A stretch of 52,509 nucleotides of DNA from an uncultured Bacteriovoracaceae bacterium (GTDB lineage Bacteria; Bdellovibrionota; Bacteriovoracia; Bacteriovoracales; Bacteriovoracaceae), in the NCBI GenBank assembly GCA_938017795.1, contig CALIJZ010000003.1, positions 1 to 52,509 of the forward strand, read 5' to 3'. How positions within the stretch are numbered: position 1 is the stretch's first letter; every line of letters starts with the position of its first letter. Shown here piece after piece: positions 25,291-33,826 of this stretch. Under the pieces are notes generated by a model. The model was given only the letters and a program-made list of their open reading frames with translations, was not told the DNA's origin and did not search any database. Both the position numbers and the translations under genes were made by a program.

Positions 25291-28200
25291 TTATTCTGAA
25301 AGAAGCATTTGAAAATCTTCAAGAGTAATTTTACCTGAAAAGTCCGACACTGCTTCAGGGTTTAATAAATCATCAAAGAGTTCTTTTTTCTTTTGCTGTA
25401 GTGCCAAAACTTTCTCTTCTACTGAATCCTTAATAATAGGCCTATAGACAGTTAAGACTGCTTCTTGTCCAATTCTGTGGGCCCTATCGACAGCTTGGCT
25501 CTCTACGGCAGGATTCCACCAAGGGTCCATTAAAAAGATATAATTTGCCTCTGTTAAGTTAAGCCCTAATCCCCCGGCCTTAAGGCTAATGAGGAATATC
25601 TTATTCTTACCTTCCTTGAAGAGCTTAATCTGAGCTTCCCGTTTTTTAAGAGAATAAGATCCATCTAGTCTTGAAAAGTTCCACTTGTTTTCATTTAATC
25701 TCTTTTCAATCAGATCAAGGTATCTAGTAAACTGAGAATAAACCAGGACCTGACCGTTGTCAGATAAGATTTGTTCTAGATTATTTACAAGATAATCTAT
25801 TTTAGAGGAGTAAAAATTCTCTTCTGTATTTTGCCATAAACAAAGCTGTCTTAAATTTAAAATATTATTTAATACTTTTATATATTTTTTATTATCTTGA
25901 TTATCTAGGATCTCTTTTCTGATTCTATCTAATGTATCTTTATAATTATCTTTTTCTTCAGATGAGAAGTTTAAATAAACAGTTTGTTCAATTTTGTCAG
26001 GAAGGTCATGTAGAACTTGTTTCTTTGTTCTTCTTAAAATAAAAGGCTTGGCTATATCTCGCGCGATAAACCTAGCATCTTTACTTCTTTTAAAACTATT
26101 TATCTGAGATGCTTCTCCCCAAATTCCGGGAATAGCAAGGTCAACAATATTATAAAATTCGGAAAGGTCATTCTCTACAGGTGTACCAGTTAAGCACAGT
26201 CTATAGTTAGCGTTAATCATTCTAGAGGCCTTGGAACCCAGGGACTTATAATTTTTAAGTTTTTGAACCTCGTCCATGATGAAGACGTCCCATTCATATT
26301 GAGATAATAGCTCTTCGGCTTCTTTTCTCATCAAACCATAACTAGTAATAATTATTTTATCATCTTTGCTAAAAGATCTATCTTTTCCGTAAAAAAGAGT
26401 TGGCTTCATATCTGAGAACTTTTCAAATTCTTGAACCCAGTTAGCTAGAATAGAAACGGGTGTAACAATTAAAACTCGATCAATCTCATGAATAACACTT
26501 TGTAAGAAAGAAATCGTCTGAAAAGTCTTACCAAGACCCATATCATCAGCAAGGCAGGCTCCAAGTTTAAGATCATAAAGCAAGCGAATCCACTGGAATC
26601 CAGTCTTTTGGTACTCTCTAGGAGTTCCGTTTAATTGTTCAGGGAAATCAAAAGGAGGAAGATTTTCAACATTCATCAGTTTATTGCAAGTATCAAGCTC
26701 TTCTTCGGTTAATAAATCATCCCCTGAGTAATTATATAGATGATAGATATCAAATAATCGACATCTATTAAATTTTAAGTTGTATTTAAACTTATGATTG
26801 GGGTCTTTCTTTGATTCTTTTAAATATTTTTTAACAAAGCGAATATAATTCTTTTCATCTTCGTTCAATAAGACGAGTTCTTGATCATTTTCAAGAGCTT
26901 GAGCTTCAGGATTAAAGTTTTTAATTAGATTAAAATCTTCTTCTGTTAAATCAATATCTATATCAAACCAATTAGTGGAAGATTGATTTCTGTTAAATTT
27001 AATTCCAGATGTCCAGGTTCGAACTTTTTTATCAAGGTAAGTTAAAACAATGTCTTTATCTTTAAATGATTTTAATAAATCAAGTAAGACTGACTGGTCT
27101 TTACCTTTTAAGTAATGAAAAGATAATGCTTGTTCTTCTTGGATAAACTTAGAACTAAAATATGTATGCTCGTCAAGATTATTTAAAATGGCAGCAAGAA
27201 CCTCTTTAATAAGTTTGAAATTATACTTTATTAGAGTATATTCTTGATCATTAGGTTCTAGATCATAGATTTCATCTTTAGAAGCTAGTAGATCAAAGAT
27301 TTTTTCATAGTTTTCTTTTGATTTTAATGTCATTAAGAAATTTTTGTACTTTTCATCATTGATGAAAAAGTTTTCTAGAAAACTTTTTAATTCCACTTTT
27401 GATTCAAAATTATTTAAAACACCAAATCCATTACAAACATTTTTTAAAAACTGAGGCAAATAGTGATTATTCTCTATAACAAAAGATAATTTTACCTTAA
27501 GTGAATATTGAGATTGTTCTTGGATACTAAAATGTACTTTAGGTTCAATGGCTTTATCAAAATCTACGGGATAAGAATTAATCTTCAACTTAGTATACTC
27601 CGCGGCTTCAGAAGCTAACGAGGATGTAATAAACCAAGGTTGAATGAAATGATTCATCTCTTCAATCTGTCCAAAGAGTGTTGAGAGTTTAGGGTGAGCC
27701 TTAATAAGTTTTCCATTATCCCAATTAAAGATAAATTTAGATTCAAAAATAGAAATACTACTATGCTCTGATTCATCAGAGTAAGACATCAAAATGGGAG
27801 AAATAGGCTCAACATGATTTTTGATAATGACTGGAGATGATAAATGAAAAATATATTTTAAATTCTCAGGCTCTATAAAATCTGGGTAATCTATAACTTC
27901 GTCATTATTTAATCTGTATTTAATCTGAGAAAAGTGTTTATAGTTGGAATTGACTAGTTTGTTTCCTGACTTTACGACCTTGCCAACAAACTGAGCGTGA
28001 GCGATATCTGGATCTTGATTTTCTGTTTCGGTATTAAACTCGGTCAGATCAGTATAATTTAAAAGATAATATAATAAGAAAGCGACACTATGTTCACAGG
28101 TTTGATCTTTCTTTCCTTTTAAACAATTACAGCTAGAACTTACTTCCTTGGAAGCAATTTTTTTTTGTACTTTTATATTATAAATGGGATGACCAAGCTG

Positions 28201-28356
28201 AAGTCCTGTCGCAATAAAACTTTTTGGAAAATTCCCTTTATGAAATGAGCATTGAAACTCACTTCTATCAAGATTTCTCAGTCCTACCTGTAGCTCTTTA
28301 CGAGAAAAATATTTTAAGAGCTCACTTTCAATGATGTGAGGTATACTAGTGATCAT
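25291..28356 (-). CDS. SNF2-family helicase with N-terminal SWIM zinc finger
   Basis: This 1021-residue protein has a SWIM finger at about residues 76-89 (C-x-C then C-E-H). A long middle region follows (about 150-560) without clear motifs, then an SNF2 ATPase: LADDMGLGKT near 600 (motif I), the DEVQ Walker B near 690 in place of DEAH, LTGTPVEN, and the C-terminal block YSQFTRYLD, SLKAGGLGLNL and AHRIGQ near 960. This layout is common among bacterial SWI2/SNF2 proteins that remodel protein-DNA complexes, often RNA polymerase. It heads a two-gene unit with gmhA. Confidence 0.92.
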   Translation of the reverse strand: MITSIPHIIESELLKYFSRKELQVGLRNLDRSEFQCSFHKGNFPKSFIATGLQLGHPIYNIKVQKKIASKEVSSSCNCLKGKKDQTCEHSVAFLLYYLLNYTDLTEFNTETENQDPDIAHAQFVGKVVKSGNKLVNSNYKHFSQIKYRLNNDEVIDYPDFIEPENLKYIFHLSSPVIIKNHVEPISPILMSYSDESEHSSISIFESKFIFNWDNGKLIKAHPKLSTLFGQIEEMNHFIQPWFITSSLASEAAEYTKLKINSYPVDFDKAIEPKVHFSIQEQSQYSLKVKLSFVIENNHYLPQFLKNVCNGFGVLNNFESKVELKSFLENFFINDEKYKNFLMTLKSKENYEKIFDLLASKDEIYDLEPNDQEYTLIKYNFKLIKEVLAAILNNLDEHTYFSSKFIQEEQALSFHYLKGKDQSVLLDLLKSFKDKDIVLTYLDKKVRTWTSGIKFNRNQSSTNWFDIDIDLTEEDFNLIKNFNPEAQALENDQELVLLNEDEKNYIRFVKKYLKESKKDPNHKFKYNLKFNRCRLFDIYHLYNYSGDDLLTEEELDTCNKLMNVENLPPFDFPEQLNGTPREYQKTGFQWIRLLYDLKLGACLADDMGLGKTFQTISFLQSVIHEIDRVLIVTPVSILANWVQEFEKFSDMKPTLFYGKDRSFSKDDKIIITSYGLMRKEAEELLSQYEWDVFIMDEVQKLKNYKSLGSKASRMINANYRLCLTGTPVENDLSEFYNIVDLAIPGIWGEASQINSFKRSKDARFIARDIAKPFILRRTKKQVLHDLPDKIEQTVYLNFSSEEKDNYKDTLDRIRKEILDNQDNKKYIKVLNNILNLRQLCLWQNTEENFYSSKIDYLVNNLEQILSDNGQVLVYSQFTRYLDLIEKRLNENKWNFSRLDGSYSLKKREAQIKLFKEGKNKIFLISLKAGGLGLNLTEANYIFLMDPWWNPAVESQAVDRAHRIGQEAVLTVYRPIIKDSVEEKVLALQQKKKELFDDLLNPEAVSDFSGKITLEDFQMLLSE

Positions 28357-28506
28357 AAAATCTTCTTGTTTAGTTCCAAAGATTCAGTATATCATCAATC
28401 AAAACACTTGTATATTGGTCATTTTAGTTCTCATCAGTCCCGAGCTTGAAAGTTTAGGTAAAAGCTTATAAGAAAAACTAAATAATCAAACAAAAAAGAC
28501 GAATTT

Positions 28507-30093
28507 ATGACAACAAAAAAAAACAATGGAATATTTAGCAGATTCTTAAAAACGGTAGAAACTTTAGGAAATATACTTCCTCACCCTGTAACCTTATTTG
28601 CCATTTTTTGTGCTCTTGTAATTATATCTTCTCAAATTTTTGAATTCTTTGAACTAAGTGTTCTTGACCCAAGACCTGTTGGTACTAAGGGAAGAAATCC
28701 AGATGGCATGATTAAGGCCGTTGGTTTGTTAAACGGAGAAGGAATTAGAAAAATTTTTCTAAACCTCGTAAAAAACTTTGCAAACTTTGCACCACTTGGA
28801 ACAGTTTTAGTTGCAATGTTAGCAGTAGGTGTTGCTGAATATTCAGGACTTCTTACAGCTTTCATTAGAAGAATTGTTTTAAAAGCTCCTGATAAATTAG
28901 TAACTTTTATCGTTGTATTAGCTGGAATTATTTCTAATACGGCCTCCGAGCTTGGGTATGTTGTTCTTATTCCTTTAGGTGGCTATATTTTTCTATCCAA
29001 AGGTCGTCATCCAATTGCAGGAATGGCAGCCGCTTTTGCAGGAGTTTCTGGAGGATATTCAGCCAACTTATTTGTAGGAACACTTGATCCACTGCTTGCA
29101 GGAATTACCAATGAATCCGTAAAGCTAATTAGTAATAATTATGAAGTTAGTGATATTTGTAATTATTATTTTATGGCCGGATCTACTTTCCTCATTGCTT
29201 TCATAGCTACGATTGTTACTGAAAAAATTGTAGAACCCAATTTAGGTAAATATGACTCGAGCTTAGGAGATGATGATATTGACTCTACTGAAGCTTTGAA
29301 ACCATTAAGTAAGAAAGAACTAAAGGGATTAAAGTGGGCAATAGTCACAATTGCAATTTTAGCAGTAGTGGCTGCACTTACAGTTATCCCTGAAAATGGA
29401 GTATTAAGAGATCCCAACGCAGCCTCTGGTACCAACTTTGTTAAACAAGCCAGACCGTTTTTTAAGGGAATTATTGCATGGATCTTTATCTTCTTTATGA
29501 TTCCTTCAATTGTCTTTGGAAAAATAACTGGATCGATAAAAAATGATAAAGATGTTATTCAAGGAATGACCCAAGCAATGGAGCGATTAGGACTTTATTT
29601 GGTATTAGTCTTTTTTGCTGCTCAATTTATTGCATTTTTTAACTGGACTAACTTAGGAGCAATTTTTGCTGTTTCAGGAGCTAATCTTTTAACTGGATTA
29701 GGTGTCACTGGACCTAGTGTATTCTTTCTTTTTATTATTCTGTGCTGCTTTGTAAACTTAATGCTAGGTTCGGCATCTGCACAATGGGCCGTTACAGCTC
29801 CTATCTTTGTGCCAATGTTAATGTTACTTGGTTACTCCCCTGAGATTATTCAAGCTGCTTATAGAATAGGGGACTCTAGTACAAATATCATCACTCCTAT
29901 GATGAGTTATTTTGGATTGATTTTTTCATTCGCTCTTAAATTCGATAAGAAGTTAGGAATAGGTACGTTAATTAGCACTATGCTTCCTTACTCTTTAGCA
30001 TTTGTTATAACTTGGAGTCTGTTCTTTTATTTGTGGGTATTTATTCTTGGATTACCTGTGGGACCGGGAGCTCCGACGTATTTTTCATTATAA
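28507..30093 (+). CDS. AbgT-family transporter
   Basis: This 528-residue protein has about 11-13 hydrophobic segments. AbgT landmarks are LPHPVTLFAIF near residue 25, GVSGGYSANLFVGTLDPL, GSASAQWAVTAPIFVPM and RIGDSSTNIITPM. Members import p-aminobenzoyl-glutamate in E. coli or pump out sulfonamides, driven by an ion gradient, in the inner membrane. No amidohydrolase partner (AbgA/AbgB) is nearby, so the substrate is open. It diverges from the helicase gene; the 150-base gap should hold both promoters. It ends 19 bases before the convergent secreted-protein gene. Confidence 0.93.
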   Translation: MTTKKNNGIFSRFLKTVETLGNILPHPVTLFAIFCALVIISSQIFEFFELSVLDPRPVGTKGRNPDGMIKAVGLLNGEGIRKIFLNLVKNFANFAPLGTVLVAMLAVGVAEYSGLLTAFIRRIVLKAPDKLVTFIVVLAGIISNTASELGYVVLIPLGGYIFLSKGRHPIAGMAAAFAGVSGGYSANLFVGTLDPLLAGITNESVKLISNNYEVSDICNYYFMAGSTFLIAFIATIVTEKIVEPNLGKYDSSLGDDDIDSTEALKPLSKKELKGLKWAIVTIAILAVVAALTVIPENGVLRDPNAASGTNFVKQARPFFKGIIAWIFIFFMIPSIVFGKITGSIKNDKDVIQGMTQAMERLGLYLVLVFFAAQFIAFFNWTNLGAIFAVSGANLLTGLGVTGPSVFFLFIILCCFVNLMLGSASAQWAVTAPIFVPMLMLLGYSPEIIQAAYRIGDSSTNIITPMMSYFGLIFSFALKFDKKLGIGTLISTMLPYSLAFVITWSLFFYLWVFILGLPVGPGAPTYFSL

Positions 30094-30112
30094 ATAGATC
30101 TAAGATCTTATT

Positions 30113-30886
30113 TTAAAACCCAGGAGTATCAAATAAAACTATTTTTTTCATTTTTGGATCCCAATGGAAGTTGTCAGATAATTTTTTGAGAGTCGAGTGA
30201 ATTTTTTGATTTAGGTATCCCTTCTCATTTTTTAAACTTTTAGTTAAAGAGTTGTAAGCGATTATTGCATCCGGATTCCCTGCTGCAATGGCCTTGGAAA
30301 GCTCTTTTGTTCCTGATATGTATTCCCTTATGATATAACCCTTTCCTTGTTCAAAGATTTTTGTAACATGTAAGTGTTTATGTAAAGATGGATTTTTCAT
30401 GGCCATGTCTCTGATAACAGCAAGACCTTGTACAGAGCTTTCAAATTGATCCATTCTAGAGGTAACCCATACCTTGAGAGCTTTGCCAGGATTTTTTTTT
30501 GATAAATAAACTTTTGATTCACCTCCTGTAAAAGTAGGGTTTTCTTTTACAAAACTTGCATCTTTAATATCTTTTTTTAAAAACTTTGCTAAAGCTTGAT
30601 CTTTTGTATTGTTGACAATTTTTAGACCATTTTTGATCTTTTTAAACCGATTAGAGATTGCAACAGATAAGTGTGCCGATGCTGAAGCTTTGGAATAAGT
30701 ATTAGTAAGTTTTTTAATTTTTTTTACAATAGAATCATAGAGAAGGTGTTCTTTAACAGGGTCAATTGAGTTTCGTAAATTTATTAACGCTTCAATCTCA
30801 AAGCAGGGATTAGCTTTTGAATAACTAGAAATTGAAAGTAAAATTGTAAAAAAAATTAGCAAGGATCTAAAGTTTAAATAGCACAT
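30113..30886 (-). CDS. Secreted protein with truncated kinase-like region
   Basis: This 257-residue protein has a signal peptide (hydrophobic 8-20, cleavage likely after SKA near residue 25). I do not recognise a family. Residues 119-192 resemble a protein-kinase N-lobe: a glycine-containing loop GGESKVYL (121-128), a lysine at 138 (ALKVW) and a hinge-like YIIREYISG (184-192). The chain then ends with WDPKMKKIVLFDTPGF, which recalls a DPxxxxxxLIDPGF strand, but there is no HxD catalytic Asp and no C-lobe. It may be a pseudokinase or an unrelated fold. It follows the 701-residue secreted protein gene with a 13-base overlap. Confidence 0.6.
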   Translation of the reverse strand: MCYLNFRSLLIFFTILLSISSYSKANPCFEIEALINLRNSIDPVKEHLLYDSIVKKIKKLTNTYSKASASAHLSVAISNRFKKIKNGLKIVNNTKDQALAKFLKKDIKDASFVKENPTFTGGESKVYLSKKNPGKALKVWVTSRMDQFESSVQGLAVIRDMAMKNPSLHKHLHVTKIFEQGKGYIIREYISGTKELSKAIAAGNPDAIIAYNSLTKSLKNEKGYLNQKIHSTLKKLSDNFHWDPKMKKIVLFDTPGF

Positions 30887-32979
30887 GCTTTACCTACTTC
30901 TAGTGCATTATTAATCATTTTTTTTAATTTCAAAGGAGTGAAAGATGAACTTGATAAACCCTCTAAGATCATTTTTCTTGATGAATCTCCAATTGCTGCT
31001 AACTTCTCAAGAAATTCATTGATTTTAGGAATTGATTTCTTGCCCATTTCTTGTGTCCCTTGGATAATTAGGTTTGCAAGTTTTGGAGTATTGGAAATCT
31101 TTTTATATACAGAGGTTAAACTTTTCATTTCTTTAGCACTTAAAGCTGATTTAACTCCTTTTGCACCAATACTCCCTATTTTTGCAATATTGCTCAAAGA
31201 GCCTAAGTCTACGGCTGAAAAACCCAGAGCAACAAAAGCACTCAATCGTTCTTTCTCAAAATTCAGTAAGAGATCTCTAGCTTCAAGCATACTATAATGA
31301 TCTCCACTACCAGATAAAAATGCATTTTGAGTTCTAATGAGTTCATTATGGTAATCCAGAGCTTTCTTACTATAGCGACCGGCTTCATATACTCCAAAAG
31401 CAGTTGCAGTCCAAAAAGCTCCAGTTGCTATAGATGAAAGAGCTAGACCTGACGCTGTACCTGCTAGAATACCTGCTCCAACGGCAGAGCCTATGCCAGT
31501 CACTAAAAGTGCACCACCAACAATAACACCTCCCCACATAAAAGCTTTATTCCATTTATCATCACTTATATCTTCAGTATTAATTTGATTGATTAGGGAG
31601 CATACAGTTTTTGAATAAGCCGGGTTTTTGGCAAGGATTTGACCCACGGCACTTGGGTTTGTTTTTATGAGTTTTTTTAAATCATTTTCTCTTTGTTTTT
31701 TTATATTTTCTGAGTCAGGACCAAATAAAGTACTATTGGCACCTTTGTTTGTTAAGAGCCACTCTTGCTCGTTTTTATTTTTTTTATTATGAAGCTCAGT
31801 TAGCATACTTACTTGATCTAAGATTTTTGCTTGAACCTCTTGTTTTGAAAACTTAACATCACTTGAAGTTATTGGCCTATGTTTTTTAAAGGTGAATTTA
31901 GTATCCCCGCCATATTTTGTTTTTTCGTTTAAATCACTATCAGATGTACTCTTTAACCCTCCAAACTTTTCCCTCATATGATCAGTCACCAAAAGAAGCC
32001 CAGCTCCTGAAGATGCTTCATGGAGATATGTTTTGATGTATTCATCAAAAGCTAACTTTGCTTCTTCGTCAAAGTCAGCGTCACTGGAGTCCCAAAAACC
32101 AAGCTTGAAAAATCCACCTTTAGTTTTTATCTGAGAATCAACTTTGGATAAAAGTTTATTTAGCTTTTCGACTTTCTTGTTTATTTTCTTAGCAGCCTCT
32201 GAAAAACTTATTTTTTCTTGTTGTTCTTTTTCATTAAAAAAGCTTTTTAGATGTTTTCGGAGAATCTTTTTTGACTGTTCATTGCAATCACTTTTTAAGC
32301 AAAACTTATTGATGACCATTTGAGGTTTTGAATGAACCTGCTCTCTTGAGAAGTTTTGTTCATATTTGAATCGTAAATCTAAGTATGTTGCAAAAGAGTT
32401 CTGTAAACTTTGAGTATAAAGTTCTTCTTGAAGATTGCGTAAAGCTTTTATTGAGAGTTTTTTTGAAGATTGCTTTTTTCTAATTCCATATTTATTACTT
32501 TCAACATCTGTTTGATACTTCAGATCATTTTCAAATACTTCAAAAATGTGTTTTGAAAGATCTTCAATTGTTTTAAAATGAAATAGCTCCTCCTTGCAAT
32601 CAAGGTTTGTATTATCAGAGTTTTTTAAAGACTCTAGAATTCTTTGATCTAAAAATCTTTTTGATTCCTTGTCTTTAATACAATCTTCAAATTTTTTTTT
32701 AGCAACTAAATAATTTCCCAAAACTTTTTGTTGACTCAAAAACTTATCTCCAAGCTCTGAAGATAAAATATCTCTATTGGCCGGATTTGTTATGAATTTT
32801 TGATTTTCTTTGAATATTAGAGGAGAAATTTCTTCTCCAATAGGCCCTTTTGTTAATAGAAATGACTCATTTAATGTTTTGAGTTGATTATACTTGTGAG
32901 AATTAATATTTTGAGCAAAAGAGCTTAGTGAAAGCGAAAAGCTTATAACTATTATTAGAAAGTTGTGAAAGTAATTCAA
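30874..32979 (-). CDS. Large secreted protein of unknown function
   Basis: The start is a TTG; a signal peptide (hydrophobic 7-20, cleavage after SFA near residue 22) follows. Residues 80-400 are charged and helical, with probable coiled coils. About residues 475-540 hold glycine- and alanine-rich hydrophobic stretches (GGALLVTGIGSAVGAG and ALSSIATGAFWTATAFG) that could form a membrane hairpin. The remainder is helical and ends in GKACAI. No known family is evident. The next gene overlaps its 3' end by 13 bases, so the two proteins are made together; a paired envelope or prey-directed function is speculation. Confidence 0.65.
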   Translation of the reverse strand: MNYFHNFLIIVISFSLSLSSFAQNINSHKYNQLKTLNESFLLTKGPIGEEISPLIFKENQKFITNPANRDILSSELGDKFLSQQKVLGNYLVAKKKFEDCIKDKESKRFLDQRILESLKNSDNTNLDCKEELFHFKTIEDLSKHIFEVFENDLKYQTDVESNKYGIRKKQSSKKLSIKALRNLQEELYTQSLQNSFATYLDLRFKYEQNFSREQVHSKPQMVINKFCLKSDCNEQSKKILRKHLKSFFNEKEQQEKISFSEAAKKINKKVEKLNKLLSKVDSQIKTKGGFFKLGFWDSSDADFDEEAKLAFDEYIKTYLHEASSGAGLLLVTDHMREKFGGLKSTSDSDLNEKTKYGGDTKFTFKKHRPITSSDVKFSKQEVQAKILDQVSMLTELHNKKNKNEQEWLLTNKGANSTLFGPDSENIKKQRENDLKKLIKTNPSAVGQILAKNPAYSKTVCSLINQINTEDISDDKWNKAFMWGGVIVGGALLVTGIGSAVGAGILAGTASGLALSSIATGAFWTATAFGVYEAGRYSKKALDYHNELIRTQNAFLSGSGDHYSMLEARDLLLNFEKERLSAFVALGFSAVDLGSLSNIAKIGSIGAKGVKSALSAKEMKSLTSVYKKISNTPKLANLIIQGTQEMGKKSIPKINEFLEKLAAIGDSSRKMILEGLSSSSFTPLKLKKMINNALEVGKACAI

Positions 32980-33010
32980 AAAATAAAACCTTTTTTATAA
33001 GTTTTATTTT
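32980..33010. repeat. 10-bp inverted repeat at the start of the secreted-protein gene
   Basis: AAAATAAAAC and GTTTTATTTT are perfect complements around an 11-base loop, directly before the TTG start at 32979 (minus strand). On that strand the loop ends in AAAAAAG and the likely ribosome-binding AAGG straddles loop and stem, so the structure could affect translation start. The stem is almost all A-T and would be weak. Confidence 0.35.
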
Positions 33011-33156
33011 ATCATATTTCCTAAGTGTCTTCTTTGAGGAACATTTTACAGGAGTTTTAATCTAGCTTATTCAAACACTCAAATAACTAGATTAAATGTA
33101 ACTTTCTAAAACATAAAACTAGAAAAATTACGTTAAGAGAAATTTAATAATATTGG

Positions 33157-33365
33157 TATAGAATAATGTTTAAATCTATCGGGTGAGCCTATTTAAGATA
33201 TCTTGCTGTATGTAGGAAAGTTTGCACTAAACCTGATTGTCTTTGTCGGGGAAGTGGGTCTATATCTCCACTACTAAAATAATGATTTAAAACTCTTTCG
33301 CAAGACAAGCATCGAAGAGTCGATGACGAATCGATACTAATAAGCAGAAATTTGAGGCTTATCAT
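33157..33365 (+). ncRNA. Candidate structured RNA, unassigned
   Basis: On the plus strand, nested pairings can be drawn by eye: GGTGAGCC (33182-33189) with GGCTTATC (33356-33363, two G-U pairs), TGCT (33204) with AGCA (33343), TTGTCTT (33237-33243) with AAGACAA (33302-33308), a central hairpin 33253-33272 (AGTGGG/CTCCACT) and a 5-bp ATCGA/TCGAT hairpin with an AGAG loop at 33311-33324. A promoter-like TTAAGA and TATAGA pair, 18 bases apart, precedes it. Size (about 185-190 nt) recalls 6S RNA, but no family signature is evident. No fold energy was computed. Confidence 0.2.
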
Positions 33366-33394
33366 AAAAGATGAATTGAATTAATAGAGATTTT

Positions 33395-33565
33395 TTCTAA
33401 TTATCCAAATAAGACTTCAAAACCTTAGACCGACTAGGATGCCTAAGCTTCCTAAGTGCCTTGGCCTCAATCTGTCGAATCCTCTCTCTAGTAACAAAGA
33501 AATCCTGCCCAACTTCTTCAAGCGTATGATCTGACTTCTCACCAATCCCAAATCTCATTCTAAGA
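33395..33565 (-). pseudogene. Duplicated 3' end of rpoD (sigma region 4.2 fragment)
   Basis: These 171 bases match the end of the intact rpoD (35075-35245) at 167 positions. The match starts two bases beyond the rpoD stop codon and ends at the codon for Leu in VLRMRFG, so it covers the last 55 codons, including the region 4.2 helix-turn-helix, and the stop. The four differences (33483, 33502, 33523, 33562) all fall in third codon positions and are synonymous. Beyond 33565 the similarity is lost, although the frame stays open to a stop at 33619-33621 with no evident start codon. It is a remnant or an att-like repeat, not a working gene. Confidence 0.9.
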
Positions 33566-33669
33566 GTATTCCTCCCTAATGATGATTTAACCTGCCCTAA
33601 AGATTCGTACCTTTTTAGTCAAGAAGTGAGTTTCTCACATTAAATTCTTTGAACTATAATTTTTACACT

Positions 33670-33759
33670 ATGAGTGAAAATCAAATAGAAGACTTAGAAG
33701 AAGCGGGACTTTTAAAAATTCCTGTTCAGAAAATTAATAACCGTGTCTGTTCTCGCTAA
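33670..33759 (+). CDS. Very short open frame (29 aa), doubtful
   Basis: ATG to TAA encodes a charged peptide beginning MSENQIEDLEEAGLLK. No ribosome-binding site is clear. The normal-looking coding composition suggests it could be the beginning of a gene cut off by the same rearrangement that left the rpoD fragment beside it. It may equally be chance. Confidence 0.2.
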   Translation: MSENQIEDLEEAGLLKIPVQKINNRVCSR

Positions 33760-33826
33760 ATTTACTAGCAATAGTATTTTTTCCTAATTTCTATTACTTA
33801 AATAATTCATGCTATAATTTAACAAT

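Larger units (their letters stand above)
33011..33826. other. Gene-poor stretch between the secreted-protein genes
   Basis: This is the only gap over 300 bases. It holds, in order: about 150 bases with nothing recognisable, a segment that could fold as a structured RNA (33157-33365), a 171-bp copy of the rpoD 3' end (33395-33565), a 29-residue open frame (33670-33759), and the likely promoter and leader of the gene at 33827. No longer coding sequence is supported on either strand. Confidence 0.7.

Noticed and set aside
33181..33290. A resemblance to TPP or c-di-GMP riboswitches (ACCTGAT, GGGGAAGT)
   Set aside because: The defining motifs (CTGAGA for TPP; GGACGCAAAGCC for GEMM-I) are missing, and no suitable target gene lies just downstream.
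33395..33621. A functional mini sigma factor made from the rpoD remnant
   Set aside because: The frame is open for 73 codons but has no start codon before the matched region and no ribosome-binding site was found.
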